Shown one piece after another: positions 1 through 11,158 of a stretch of 64,000 nt of DNA. Positions within the stretch are counted from its first letter, which is position 1, and every line of letters begins with the position of its first letter. Position numbers and translations under genes: made by a program. Source of the stretch: Massariosphaeria phaeospora (taxonomy: Eukaryota > Ascomycota > Dothideomycetes > Pleosporales); NCBI GenBank assembly GCA_011032825.1, contig JAADJZ010000002.1:62001-126000 (forward strand). Direction: 5' to 3'. Under the pieces are notes generated by a model that saw only the letters and a list, made by a program, of their open reading frames with translations, did no database searches and was not told where the DNA came from.

Positions 1-307
1 GCTGGGAGCGGGTCGGTTCAAGCATTGGGTGGGTGTACTCGTATGGCGCTTCAACTTCTCGAGGGTTTAGGGACAATAAGAATTATCCACAGAAGATAAT
101 ACAAAAGTGCATCCCGGGGCCACCTGAAACCCACGAACGGGTGGTCTGTGCATGGCTTGGCAACCTCGCAACTACATGAACGCTGCGCCAGGCATCATCT
201 ACGGCAGTAATCCACCATCGACCCCCCCTACAATTGCGCTCCAACACGCGCTTCCTTCTACCCGTACCTCAGCCATCGCACTTTCGTAACAGTTTCAAAC
301 CACTACG
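1..307. other. Upstream region of bL36m gene
   Basis: No gene is visible here. The stretch ends at the bL36m start codon and presumably holds its promoter and 5' leader. I recognised no specific control element. Confidence 0.4.
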
Positions 308-706
308 ATGCTGCCCCGAACCCTCCTGCTCCCCATCCGCCGCACCCTCTTCTCGCCTGCCACACCCACCACCTTCTGCCGTCGCCCAGTACACACGTCT
401 CTCCTCGCCCGCCGACCCACACTTCCACGCTGCGCGCCGACCAGCCTCATATTGCGGATCAATGGCCTCGGACTGCAAAACCAGGTGACGCAGACGCAGA
501 CACGCGGCATGAAAGTGCGCAGCTCGGTCAAGAAGCTGTGCGACGGATGCAAGAGCGTGCGGAGAAAGAAGGGCAAATACGTGTATATCATCTGCAGTAA
601 GAATCCCAAGCATAAGCAGAGGTGAGTCGTTCTGGTTTCCCGGGACTTAGGCGGGTGTGGGTTTGGTGTGAAAATATGGGTGCTGATTGTGTGTAGGCAA
701 GGATGA
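308..706 (+). CDS. Mitochondrial large-subunit ribosomal protein bL36m
   Basis: Two exons, 308-621 and 697-706, encode 107 residues. The C-terminal 38 residues are a complete bacterial-type L36: it begins [15 protein letters not shown], keeps the zinc-ribbon Cys/His residues (CDGC, then ICS and a His in PKHKQR), and ends KHKQRQG as in bacterial L36. The 68-residue N-terminal extension is rich in Arg, Ser, Pro and Thr and lacks acidic residues, as expected for a mitochondrial presequence. The role is as a small zinc-binding protein of the mitoribosome large subunit. The splice (AG/gtgagt at 622, gtgtag/G at 696) restores the conserved QG-stop ending; reading through the donor would end the protein at R. 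The last exon carries only 10 nt. The family call is firm; the splice is inferred from the family's C terminus. Confidence 0.93.
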
Positions 707-1103
707 GAGGTTTGATACCATGGTTACGTTATACAAAGAGGACGCGGGAGTTGGGACAGTCTGATAGGAGGAAAGGGAGAACTCGCGTCGGGTTGGAAGG
801 GTGGGGTGTATGCATACTAAGCCTTGGAGCTGTTGGAGGCCTAATCAAGCACAAGATATGGGTAGATTATCGGAATAGGAGGTTGATGAACCCTGGGAGA
901 ACAGACCACATGTCTGTGATGTCAATTCGTCGTGTTTTATCTCGGGTACAAGCATGTGCTATCCGATACGCCTGTACCGAACGTTTTCTTCTACAACACC
1001 TGGCCTGAACGAATCATAACGGGTCGTAATGTCCTAGCGGAAATGGTGCAACGGCATTGTATATATAGGCGCCCCTCCGCACATTAGTGCCATCCGAACG
1101 TCA
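707..1103. other. Convergent intergenic region
   Basis: This stretch lies between the 3' ends of the bL36m gene (+) and the Rtc5 gene (-). No supported gene or RNA is seen. It probably holds the two 3' UTRs. Confidence 0.4.
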
Positions 1104-3076
1104 TCAAACGCTACCACCACTCCTATCTCCGCCAATCAGACCCGCCATCTTCAACAATTCCCTATCCGCATCTTTGTCACCTGTCCCCAGATTGACCCTC
1201 CGCCTTGCCTCAGCCTCACGCTCCTGAAACGCCCATTCTTTCCTCTGTGCCTCAGCTTCTTCATCCCCACCGCAGCCCCAAACCTCCAGACTGTCAATTT
1301 CAAAGCGGTCCTGCCAGTCCTGTCCACGTCTGAATGGCAGCCCCGACGGATGGAACGAGCCTCCGCCCTCGGAAAGATGCGTGAAGATGCCGAACTCAAG
1401 CGCATCATCGAGATGCAGGGAGACGGGTCCGAGGCGTAGCGAGGATTGACTGTGAGGGTTGTACGCAGAGGATTGTTTCGGTATTGGGGTACCGAGACCC
1501 ACGCCTGTGGGTTGCGTGGGTTGCTTGTTGAAGTAGACATAGTCGGTGCTGATGGCGGAGGCGGAGAAAATGTCGTGAGTGGGGGAGAGTTGGAAGAGCA
1601 TAGCGGATGAGTCGCCAAAACACGATTTGGCCGTGTTTTTCCATTGCGTTGGGACATACGCCCCAAAAGTAAGCGTTGAGCTTGTTGCCTGGTCGGATAT
1701 GCTGCTCGGAAGGCGCTTTGGGGGAAGCATATCAGATAGCGTTCGTTCTCGGCCATTGGAGGGAGTCGAGGGGAGTAAGCGGCCAGATACGAGCAAAATG
1801 GAAGGTGCGCGCCAGTTGAAGACTTGCTTCTCAAACGAACCCATGCTGAAGCCATGTTTATTGCCGCTATACAGTGGGCGCAGGCGTCGGAAAAGGTTGT
1901 TACCTTTGATAAAGAAGGATAGTTGGCTGAGCACAGCAAGGTTCAGGATTTCTCCCGCTGCACTCAATACGGGCTCCGGATTGGCAACGGGCTTCGGCGG
2001 TGGTATCACGGGATGGTTTTCTAGCTTGGACGAAGCAGCATCGGGGCTCTTCTTGGAGAGGTCGAAGTCTTTTGCGAAGAGAAAATGCTCGAACAAGGGA
2101 TTCAGGCCGTCGAATAGATAGGGCAAGCACGTGGAGATGACGGCGTTGAAGGTACGATACGTGACGCCAGGGTTGTTCTCCACGCCAAAAGACGACAGAA
2201 CGATATTTGCTGTCTGCCGCAGCTCTTCGACGCGCGCGTCTGTCAAATCCTTGGCGAACATAGAGAGACTCTCTTGGGCATCGATGGGGGCAATGAGCAG
2301 GAGCAGCTCAATGAGCTTTAGGAAGTTGTCTGTGGGTATGATGGAGTGATGCACGTTGGATTGCTCGCCGTGCTTGAACACTTCGATGGCGTCCATGGAG
2401 TCGAGTGCTGCCAGTACCAACTCGTCGTCGTCGTCCTGTTCGTCTCCTTCGCCATCGTCTTCTGGCGCACCGATGGCAAAGCCCTGGCTGCTGCCGGCTG
2501 CCGTATGTGGTGGCTTCTTCGGCGCCAGGACCTCCTCTTGGGCTTCTATACTCGCCCGAGCGCCCCGGTCGTAGACGGCCAGGCTCCGGTACAGCTCGCG
2601 CAGCCATATTTCTCGACCCCGCTTCTTGATCACAGCGCCGTACCGCTCGGTGAGGATAGTGACGACCTTGAGTAGCGCCTCATGGGTGAGTATGGCCGGA
2701 GCTAGGCTGGGGAATGGGAAGGCGCCCAGGTAGCTAGCCATCTGGAAGAGCACAGAGCCGACGCCCAGCGCGTCGGGGAGCTCGAGGAAGCGGCATAGTG
2801 TTGCCTCGCTCCAGAAGCGGATCCCCGATTGCGAGTCTGCCAGCGACCGAAAGACGGAGTTGAAGCAGTAGAGCTCCAGCGGCGTGTAGCTCTTCTGCGC
2901 GAACCGGTGGGCGAGGTTCTGGTTGAGCTGCTCTGCCTTGTAATGAGCATGCTGTTCTATCGGGTGCTGCCTGGAGGAGTGGCAGGGAGAGGGGCATATC
3001 ATTCATATGCGCACAGTAAATCAGACTACCCACCGAGAGTTAGGTGCGGAGCCTCAGCGGAGCCCCCTTGGCCCAT
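1104..3076 (-). CDS. Rtc5-like TLDc-domain protein
   Basis: Exons 3076-3030 and 2970-1104 (reverse strand) give 637 residues, typical for fungal Rtc5. The N-terminal half carries the conserved block from [17 protein letters not shown] through [17 protein letters not shown]. An acidic low-complexity stretch ([14 protein letters not shown]) follows. The TLDc domain covers roughly residues 350-580, starting near [17 protein letters not shown] and including LLVSGRLLP, and ending near [10 protein letters not shown]. The start was placed in a separate 47-nt exon because it yields MGQGGS, a Gly-2/Ser-6 N-myristoylation pattern usual for this family, and because donor GTAGTC at 3029 joins acceptor CCAG at 2971 in frame. 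Budding-yeast Rtc5 is a vacuole-associated TLDc protein linked to V-ATPase assembly; the same role here is inferred. The gene is convergent with bL36m. Confidence 0.85.
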
Positions 3077-3670
3077 GCTAGCGATCTGGGACAATCTTCT
3101 ACGCGGGCAGCGGGTGCCGTTGATGTCGAAAGCAGGTGGTTGGAGCTTGGTGGTGGGCGCAGGATGACGCACCGCAACCCCACCGGGCTTACTCCGTAGC
3201 TCCGACGGCACCTCAACTGCACTCCTACACCAAGACCCGATGTTATGCACGCGAGTGGGCACCTCATCCTGCCACCCTGTTGGAGCTTTGACACTCACAA
3301 ACTGCTTGCAGAGTACTGCATACCTGCCTTCTAGCCAAGATCAAAGCTGCTTGCTGGTATTTCAGCCAGTTCACAAATCGCAATTGCCCGTCACAACCAC
3401 CTGCTATGAGCGAGGGGTAGCTTTCCAACTCCGGTCAACCTCATTTTTATCATCCCGCATCAATATCGACAAGAACCAGGGGTATCATTCAATCGAGACT
3501 CCTTTACGCATAGAATACCATTATGGGCGCCTTGGATGCTACCCGCACCACCACTCGCATATCATCTCCCCTAGGACCCACACATTATGGCTTAGGTGAC
3601 TTTGTACAACATCATCGATCGACCTCACTGGATTCGGCAACAACTTGCGAGCGTCGATCTCCCTGGCGTT
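3077..3670. other. Intergenic region upstream of the Rtc5 gene
   Basis: This lies between the Rtc5 start (-) and the stop of the Cys-rich membrane protein (-). No supportable gene was found. It presumably holds the Rtc5 promoter and the neighbour's 3' UTR. Confidence 0.4.
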
Positions 3671-4677
3671 TCACCAAGCTCTTTCTCGGTTCAGCACAAC
3701 CGGTTCACGTGCGACGCTTGTTCTGGGGACGGGCTCCGCTGGAAGCTCTTGCGGTTCTTGCGAGTACTGGTGGTAGGTGCGTTTTGGGTCGTCTGCTGGA
3801 TCGTTCGGATAGATATTCGGGTTCGGAGAGGCGCAAGCTGGACGTCCCTCTACATTACAGTGTTAGTAGAGAGATTGTCCAGCAGCATCGAGATACACTA
3901 ACCATCTCCAGGCGGCACAGTCCCGTTTTGGGGCTCTTCTTCGATCGCATGGTGGGGTCTTGGTCCCCCGTGCTCCATAGATTTACGCCGAAGTTTGCAT
4001 GACTTTCTGACATGAAGAAGGTAATACACAGCAGCAAATCCCACGAGGGCAAGAACGACCCCTCCAGCCACTCCTCCAGCAATTGCGGCTGTAGGCTTCT
4101 TCTCTGGTCGAGGTGCGATTGTTTCTGTTGCAATGGCGGGTATGCTCGAGGTTATAGTAGCAATCTTGCTTGATCCTGTAATGGCGATCCCGCTCGACTC
4201 TGTAATACTAATCCAGCTCGGTTCAGTAATAGCGATCCCACTCGATCCTATTATGGCGATCGTACAAGACGTTGCACTCGCGGAATTGGTCGTCGTCGTC
4301 GTGCTTGCTGGAAGGCTGCTGATTTCAGTCACATACGCCTTGATCTGCCCCGGCGAATTCATAAACGCGGGAAACAAGTCATCATTCGGACACATCGGCA
4401 ACTCCTCACACGGATCCGACTCGCAACAGCCCCAAAACGTGCCTCTAGCAACAGCACAGGTATAGAAACGACCCTCCTGGCAACTCGCATCCGGAAACAA
4501 TTCGTGATCTTGTCGATTGAAAGTTGCTGGTCTTGTATCTTCCTGGGCACATCCAGTGGAGCAAGGGGAGCTAGTACAGCAACCGACGAAGTAGGAGTCG
4601 TAGTCGCATGCGTACCATTCGCCGCCGTATGGGCAAGAGAGGTCGAAGGGGTGTCTTCTGGACAACTGGGGAGGCAT
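3671..4677 (-). CDS. Cys-rich single-pass membrane protein with two GCC modules
   Basis: Exons 4677-3903 and 3849-3671 encode 317 residues. The outer part has two copies of a cysteine module (about residues 15-43 and 66-96): C, then WYAC or FYTC, then F-x-GCC, S-x-PC and a final C. A Thr/Ser-rich stalk follows (about 117-190) with an imperfect repeat around SSGIAIT. One transmembrane helix spans about 198-221, followed by a basic stop-transfer region. The intron (gttagt donor at 3902, ctaac branch site, tag acceptor at 3850) is inferred because it extends the cytoplasmic tail by 59 residues including YHQYSQEPQELPAEP. Without it the protein stops right after the donor. No clear signal peptide is seen. 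A wall or surface sensor role is a guess; I do not recognise a characterised family. Confidence 0.75.
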
Positions 4678-5804
4678 CTTCCTAGAAAGAGATAGGATAC
4701 GGAAACGAGGTCAAACAAGACCCACGAGATTTTCGGCAGTAGATACCTAAGTATCAGGCCGTAAGGAAAACGCACACCAGAGCGCTGACAGAAGCATCTT
4801 AAAGCACCCAATACAACCCGTGGCAGCCAAGGAAAAAGAACACATTTGCAACAACGACGTCAACCACGGGTATTTGGGACTAGCCGTGCAGAATAGTATC
4901 CACTAGTCAGTATTATCGACGCTATTCTTTGGCTCGTCTTGTTTGCAAGCAAATGCACACTGCAAAAACAAACGAAGTATCCATTCCGATTCGTGAATTT
5001 CGGGAGAACAATGCAATAGTGTGAGTAAACCATGCGGTTGACGCCTGTGGAATTGCCGCAATAAGGAAACGATTAACCAATGGTGACGGTGTGTCTCGCT
5101 GGTTTGAGTTTGTAGGTTTTACTTTCTGTGGACGTGCATGGGACGTGCGAAGCCGTAGCTGTATGTAGTGTATTAGCACATGAGAGTATAGGCTATTCAA
5201 ATGTGCATGGCAAGTTTTAGTATGCCTGCGCACTCTTGATACTATCACTTCAAGACGATAGAGCAGATTATATAGCGCTTTAGGGACAATCCGGTATCGT
5301 TACATAAGGCCCATGGCGTGAAACTCATGTCCTAGGTGAGACATCGCCAATGGAAGCTTAGACCCAGATGTAGTTTGGCCGGTGAGAACGGAATATTAAT
5401 AGGCAGATGGATAACACCTTTTGTAAATTGGGTCGGGTAGTGTGCGCTACCGTCCTGAGGCGAGACGCATTTCTTGACATGAGAAGATTGTGCACGTAGT
5501 AGGCAAAGAACTGGAGCGACACTAGTATCACATCACTACAACCGAAGAAACGAATTTGAACTTCTCGTGTGAATTCATAACCTCGCTACTGAGAAAACAG
5601 ACACTCAGAGCAACCATGGAGGTCTACTTTACATGTCCCGGGGAATCCATTAATCATTCCTCCATACCACTCTTTTAGACGCCCGTAAATAAATTACCGC
5701 ATGCAAGAAGTGAGATGGAGGCAGGAAAGGAAAAAGCCATTACACATGAAAGGGGGGAATCAAAGCGCCGACCCAACTTTTGCAACCAGAGGGGCTGGAA
5801 ACGC
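4678..5804. other. Intergenic region, Hsp90 3' side
   Basis: This 1.1-kb region separates the Hsp90 stop codon (-) from the start of the Cys-rich membrane protein (-). Short open frames lack family resemblance. It likely contains the Hsp90 3' UTR and the promoter of the membrane-protein gene. Confidence 0.4.
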
Positions 5805-7910
5805 TTAGTCAACCTCCTCCATGGCGCTCTCACCGGCTTCCGCTGCAGCAGGAGCCTCTCCAGTCTTGGCTTCCTGCTCCGTCTCAACCTCCTCATCCAC
5901 GTTCAGACCAAGCGACACAAGCTTGTGGATGCGCTCAGCGTACTGGACGGGCTCCTCAATGGTGAAGCCTGAGACAAGAAGAGAGGTCTCGAAGAGGAGC
6001 AGCGTAATGGACTTGACAGTGCGGTCTTCCTCGCCATCAGCTTCAACCTTGCGCTTGAGCTCCTTGATGATCGGTGACTTGGGTGAGATCTCAAAGGTCT
6101 TCTTCGACGACATGTAGGAGCTCATGGAGGTGTCACGGAGAGCCTGGGCTTTCATGATGCGCTCCATGTTAGCTGACCAGCCGAATTGACCGGTGCGAAT
6201 GGCACAAGGTGAGCCAGTAAGCTTGTGGCTGACAACGACCTTCTCGACCTTCTCGCCAAGCACGTTCTTGAGGCTCTTGGCGAGGCTCTCGTACTCCTTC
6301 TCTTCTTCTTCACGCTGCTTCTTCTCGTCATCGGTCTCCTCGAGCTCGAAATCCTTGGTGATATCGACGAGCTTCTTTCCATCGAACTCCTTGAGCTGGG
6401 TCATCGCATACTCATCAATGGGATCAACAAGGAACAAGACCTCGAAGCCCTTGTCCTTGAGGGAGTCGAGGAATGGCGACTTCAGAACAGCCTTGAGCGA
6501 CTCGCCAGTGATGTAGTACATCTGCTTCTGGTGCTCGGGCATGCGGGTAACATAGTCGGCGAGAGAGGTGGTCTCGTCACCAGACTTGGTGGAGCTGAAT
6601 CGCAGGAGCTTAGCAAGCGACTGGCGGTTCTGAGAGTCCTCGTGGATGCCGAGCTTGATGTTCTTGCTGAAGGCCGTGTAGAACTTGTCGAACTGCTCGC
6701 GGTCCTCGGCGATCTCGTTGAAGAGCTCAAGGGTCTTCTTCACAATGTTCTTGCGGATGACCTTCATGATCTTGTTCTGCTGCAGGGTCTCGCGGGAGAG
6801 GTTGAGGGGGAGATCCTCCGAGTCGACGACACCCTTGACAAAGCTGAGCCACTCGGGAATGAGGTCAGTGGCATCGTCAGTGATGAAGACACGGCGGACG
6901 TAGAGCTTGATGTTGTTCTTGGTCTTCTTGGTTTCGAAGAGATCGAAGGGTGCGCGCTTGGGCACGAACAGGATGGCGCGGAACTCAAGCTGACCCTCAA
7001 CCGAGAAGTGCTTGACGCCGAGATGCTCCTCCCAGTCGTTCGACAGCGACTTGTAGAAAGAGGCGTACTCCTCCTGGGTGATGTCCTGGGGGTTTCGCGT
7101 CCAGATGGGCTTGGTCTTGTTGAGCTCCTCCTCCTCGATCTTGGACTCCTTGACCTTCTTGGTCTTCTTCTTCTTCTCTTCCTCGTCATCGTCGACTTCC
7201 TCGACCTTGGGCTTCTTCTCGTCACCCTCGTCGGCCTCTTCGGCATCCTCGTCCTCGACCTCCTTCTCGGTCTCCTTGAGGACGTGGAGGTAGATGGGGT
7301 ACGAGATGAACTCGGAGTGCTTCTTGACGACTTCCTTGATCTTGCTCTCGTTGAGGTAGTCCATCTGCTCGTCCTTGAGGTGCAGGATGATCTTGGTTCC
7401 GCGGCCAATCTGCTCGCCCTCGGTGTCCTCGGTGATCTTGAAGGTGCCGCCCGCGCTCGACTCCCAGATGTACTGCTCGTCGTCGTTGTGCTTGGAGATG
7501 ACGGTGACGCGGTCGGCAACGAGGTAGGCCGAGTAGAAACCAACACCGAACTGGCCAATCATGGAGATGTCGGCGCCGGCGGACAGAGCCTCCATGAACT
7601 GCTTGGTGCCTGAGCGGGCGATGGTGCCGAGGTTGTTGATCAGGTCGGCCTTGGTCATGCCAATGCCCGAGTCCTGGAGGGTCAGCGTCTTGGCCTCCTT
7701 GTTGGGGATGATGTCGATGCGGAGGTCCTTGCCGCTGTCGAGCTTGGAGGGATCCGAGAGCGCCTCATAGCGGATCTTGTCGAGGGCGTCCGATGCGTTG
7801 GAGATGATTTCCCGCAGGAAGATCTCCTTGTTCGAGTAGACGGTGTTGATGATCAGACCGAGCAGCTGCGAGATCTCGGCCTGGAACTCGAACGTCTCAG
7901 CGGAGGCCAT
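5805..7910 (-). CDS. Hsp90 cytosolic chaperone
   Basis: A single coding exon encodes 701 residues, the usual length for fungal Hsp90. It is the ATP-dependent dimeric chaperone of the cytosol that matures kinases, transcription factors and other clients. The N-terminal GHKL ATPase (about 1-210) shows [20 protein letters not shown] and [15 protein letters not shown]. The charged linker (about 220-265) is a run of E, D and K. The middle domain follows, with [17 protein letters not shown], then the C-terminal dimerisation domain. The protein ends in MEEVD, which docks TPR co-chaperones. The start at 7910 gives [14 protein letters not shown], matching the family; an in-frame Met 54 nt upstream would add an atypical leader and lies partly in a 5' UTR intron. 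Coding sequence on the minus strand shows strong C-ending codon preference, as in highly expressed genes. Confidence 0.98.
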   Translation of the reverse strand: MASAETFEFQAEISQLLGLIINTVYSNKEIFLREIISNASDALDKIRYEALSDPSKLDSGKDLRIDIIPNKEAKTLTLQDSGIGMTKADLINNLGTIARSGTKQFMEALSAGADISMIGQFGVGFYSAYLVADRVTVISKHNDDEQYIWESSAGGTFKITEDTEGEQIGRGTKIILHLKDEQMDYLNESKIKEVVKKHSEFISYPIYLHVLKETEKEVEDEDAEEADEGDEKKPKVEEVDDDEEEKKKKTKKVKESKIEEEELNKTKPIWTRNPQDITQEEYASFYKSLSNDWEEHLGVKHFSVEGQLEFRAILFVPKRAPFDLFETKKTKNNIKLYVRRVFITDDATDLIPEWLSFVKGVVDSEDLPLNLSRETLQQNKIMKVIRKNIVKKTLELFNEIAEDREQFDKFYTAFSKNIKLGIHEDSQNRQSLAKLLRFSSTKSGDETTSLADYVTRMPEHQKQMYYITGESLKAVLKSPFLDSLKDKGFEVLFLVDPIDEYAMTQLKEFDGKKLVDITKDFELEETDDEKKQREEEEKEYESLAKSLKNVLGEKVEKVVVSHKLTGSPCAIRTGQFGWSANMERIMKAQALRDTSMSSYMSSKKTFEISPKSPIIKELKRKVEADGEEDRTVKSITLLLFETSLLVSGFTIEEPVQYAERIHKLVSLGLNVDEEVETEQEAKTGEAPAAAEAGESAMEEVD

Positions 7911-7943
7911 GGTTGCGGGCGGCAGCGCTGTCGACGTCGCAGA

Positions 7944-8059
7944 CTGCGGGAGGGTTAGAGGCAATTCGCAACGGGGAGCAGTAGGCCAGGCGGGGTTCCA
8001 GGCAAGTGAAAATTTCGAGGGCGGGGCGGGGGGAGGCTGGCGGGGCAGCAGCCACTTAC
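7944..8059 (-). other. 5' UTR intron of the Hsp90 gene
   Basis: On the reverse strand a donor GTAAGT (8059) and an acceptor CCCGCAG (7944), with CTCTAAC before it, define a 116-nt intron ending 34 nt before the Hsp90 ATG. This is inferred from signals only; a transcript read would confirm it. Confidence 0.6.
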
Positions 8060-8107
8060 AAGTAGAGGCTCGGGGTGTGTTGAGCAGAGAGAGCAGACGA
8101 GAGCGTC

Positions 8108-8161
8108 GGCAGTGGCAGTGGCAGTGGCAGTGGCAGTGGCAGTGGCAGTGGCAGTGGCAGT
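8108..8161. repeat. (GGCAGT)9 hexanucleotide microsatellite
   Basis: Nine perfect head-to-tail copies of GGCAGT lie between the Hsp90 TATA-like site and its 5' UTR intron. Transcribed on the minus strand they would read as ACTGCC repeats in the 5' UTR. Confidence 0.95.
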
Positions 8162-8241
8162 GGGCGGGCTTGCTTGTGTGGGGGGGAGAGCAAAGGGCGA
8201 GGTAATGGAGGGCGAGGCAGCAGTCCAGCGCCGGCGTGGCT

Positions 8242-8250
8242 CATATACTC
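8242..8250 (-). promoter_or_regulatory. TATA-like element of the Hsp90 promoter
   Basis: The reverse strand reads GAGTATATGA here, 16 nt downstream of the heat-shock element and upstream of the Hsp90 leader. Its position fits a TATA box; function is inferred. Confidence 0.5.
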
Positions 8251-8260
8251 GCTGGGTGGA

Positions 8261-8280
8261 GCTCGAGAATCTTCTAGACA
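8261..8280 (-). promoter_or_regulatory. Heat-shock element (HSF binding site)
   Basis: Contiguous 5-bp units read gctcg-aGAAt-cTTCt-aGAca on the + strand: alternating nTTCn/nGAAn with two perfect and two near-perfect units. This is the binding pattern of trimeric heat-shock factor. It sits about 350 bp upstream of the Hsp90 start codon, just upstream of the TATA-like site, so heat induction of Hsp90 is the likely regulation. Confidence 0.75.
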
Positions 8281-8438
8281 GGTCGGCAGAACCGCGGCGA
8301 ACCGCGCGCCTGGCCAATCAGCGCCCGCCGTCCGCCGCCCCCAGCAAACCGCCTCACCGCCTCCGCCTGCCGCCCGCCGCCTTTTCGCTCCTCCTCGGCC
8401 GCTGGGCAGCAAACACCAGATGCCGCCTTTGCAGTAGC

Positions 8439-10168
8439 CTAGTACATATACCTGAAGCTTGGGTTCTCCCGGTCCGTCAAATCATCGAAAGCGTGCACCA
8501 GATTCTCGTCCCTTGCCTCGGTAACCTGCTCGGTCAGCCTGTCCTTGGCCTTGTTCCTCCGTACCAGCGTCCACCTCAAGTATATGATTACGAGCACCAG
8601 AAGCACGTAGCATCCCATGTGCGTGGAGAAGGCAATCAAGTACCTTGGCTTATCGCGACTCAGAAAGACTTGCGGCCCGATCGAGTTGCCCGTGGCCCAA
8701 GCGATGAAGTTCATGGCCACGGCCGCAGTCTTCTTGGTCTGCCCAGCCATGTTGCGGCTCAGGAGCGACATGGCAAGCGTTTGGGCGGCCCAGAAACTGA
8801 GCACCATGTAGTAGCTGATCAGCAAGCCGACCTGGTTGGCTTTGTTGGTGTTGCGAACCGTCATGAGTACGATAGTGCCAATAAAGGATCTAATCCGGTA
8901 TTACTATAGTGACCTCCAACAAAGGCAATTGTGAAAACTGGAATAACCGACTTACGGAATCACATAAACACCCATAATCAGCAGGTTCTGATTTGTCTTC
9001 TTGACAAAATACGTTGAGCTAAGCAGCGTAAGGATGATGACAACACCCAACACCATGGCGAGCAGCTGCGTCTCCAGCGTGCTGAATTGGAAGCCCTTGA
9101 TGATGATTTGCGAGAAGGCGCCGAGTCCGGATGTTGGCAGCGTGGTGCAGATTTGAATGAGGCAGTAGCACCAGCACTGCGGATCCAGTAGCGCTTCTTT
9201 CATCTGGTAAGAGCGAAAGCTCTTGTTCTGGAGGCCGGTCTGGTTGGAACGAACTCGTTCAACGATGAGTTTCTTGTCTTCCTCGCTATAGCATTTGGCG
9301 CGCATGGGTGAGTCGGGCAGGTACCAGAGCACGAACAACCCCCAGAGAAAGGAGAAGGAACCGTAGGCTAGGAAGATGGCTTGCCATGACTTGAGTGGAC
9401 TGGGTGGACTCTTGATGAGCGTGAAGCCGTAGGCGAGGAGGCCTCCGACAATCTGCTGGCCGCCGTTCATCATGTACCAAAAGGTGACAATCTCAGCTTG
9501 CTCGGATCTCTTGTACCACATGGAACTCATGACAATGAAGGCGGGCTGACACACGGCCTCGAAGATTCCAAGTAACGTGCGGACAGCGATGAGAGCCGGA
9601 AAGCTCTTGCATACGGCATGGAGAGCTAGTGTCGTGGACCATGCTAGGATGTTGAAACCTAAGTATTTGGCGATCGGGACACGCTGGAGGATCCAGTTGG
9701 TAGGGTATTCGACTATGAGAACTGCGATGTAGATGCAGGTCGTCAGCCACGCCCACTACAAATGGTCAGCCGAGCTCGTCTCAAGTGCAGAGTTTGATGT
9801 TTTCTTCTCACCTTGCTATCGTTCAACAGGACAGGAATGTCATCACGGATGCCCATGATACTTGTGAACGACATGGTGCCCTTGTCGAGGGCCTGGAGGA
9901 AATATGTGATGATCATAACGGGAAGGACTCGTCTGTTAATCAAAGTCTTGAGGCGCTTGTTCTCGTCCGGAGTGATATCGACAGCGACTGCGTTTGCGTA
10001 CTTGGCCAACTCGCCGTCAACACGATCGTAGTTCATACGGTCTCCTTTCTCATCGCCGACGGAGAGCACGCGTTCCATTTGAGAGATGTCCGCCTTGCCA
10101 GCCTCATGGGCTGCGGAGTGGACAACTTCAGGAGCATCGTAGACACCATCGCGGCCTGTAGAAGACAT
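8439..10168 (-). CDS. MFS permease, anion:cation symporter (Dal5-like) type
   Basis: Exons 10168-9812, 9755-8956 and 8889-8439 encode 535 residues, a normal length for fungal ACS-family permeases that import organic anions or vitamins by proton symport at the plasma membrane. A hydrophilic N-terminal tail of about 75 residues precedes the first helix. Family-type segments include ALDKGTMSFTSIMGIRDD, IVEYPTNWILQRVPIAKYLG, TLLGIFEA followed by MSSMWYKRSEQAE, and a central loop after WYLPDSPMRAKCYSEEDK. About 12 hydrophobic helices are present. Splices are in phase at GCAAG/gtgaga..tgtag (9811-9756) and CC/gtaagt..ggattag (8955-8890), both joining conserved sequence. The start at Met 10168 (MSSTGRDG) was preferred because the upstream frame is not family-like. 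The substrate cannot be told from sequence. It is divergent from the GH105 gene, 990 bp away. Confidence 0.88.
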
Positions 10169-11158
10169 CCTGACAAGCCTCTTCACGATAACAAGCGGCA
10201 CAAAAATGAGGAGCAAAAAGATGGGAGCAGCACCCTGTCCTTCACAACTCACAACACAGATTGGAAAAAGCGAAAAGTGAGAATTGACTACCTACTATGT
10301 ACCCACAACCCCGGGGAAATGGCTGTACGTGCCATATACATCGACGGCCAGATTACCATTTCGGGCTCGACCTACGCTGCACGTCTGGGACGCCTGGCAA
10401 TGATGCTTGCCCAACTAGCAGCCCCTCTTCATCAGTCAGTCCCCAGCTCCACTACACAAGCCGCCCATCAAGTTTGCTAAATCGCGAGCCCTCTCAGACC
10501 ATATCCCTGTCTCTCCAGCGTTCACGCGAACGATATCGTCTGGAAGCTGGACTGGACTGGATGTGGAGAACGGAGGCGCAATCCAAGCGTATATCCAAGG
10601 TCCGGCTATCGGCAGTGCCCGGGTGAATGGAGACCGACCCGGTCTCGCCGCACATGGTTTGGCCTGGAAGTTTGCAGCTCGCGAGAGCCTTGCGCAGAGT
10701 TCGCGCTCGTTCGCGTTCAGCGGGTGGTGGAACATCTCTAGGGAACACCCGGTGGCGTCTGCACAGTATCAATTCCCCAGGTCTTGCCTATTCCCCACGG
10801 CCTCACCCCAGGTTTGGCTGCTCGGCTTCATAACCCCCATACGGCGGTCAGGAAGCGGGGTAATGCACGCCGGGCCATGAGCCTGGGGTAAAATTGGTCC
10901 AACGTCGAACGAAGTCGTGTCGCCTCTCTTGGTTGAGAAAGTGTCCCAGATGGTCACAAGCTACAGGCGGACATTTTCGTGGTTGATGTCTATCTATAGC
11001 GTACGAATTTGGATTTGAATTTGGATCACAAACTCCGCCTTTTCACATTGTTCTGCGACATTGGCGATAACGTTGGACCTCATACTTCCTCTCGCACTTT
11101 GTCAGGCCACGAGTTGGATATTTGAAAAAACTGCGCTGAGAAGAACCCATCACGCTCT
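10169..11158. other. Divergent intergenic region MFS/GH105
   Basis: No supported gene. It is the shared upstream region of the permease (-) and GH105 (+) genes, so it presumably contains both promoters. Co-regulation of a pectin-fragment hydrolase and a permease is possible but not shown. Confidence 0.4.

Noticed and set aside
6225..7613. A 462-codon open frame on the plus strand over Hsp90
   Set aside because: It is a mirror of the codon-biased Hsp90 coding strand (Leu/Glu/Val-rich) with no family resemblance.
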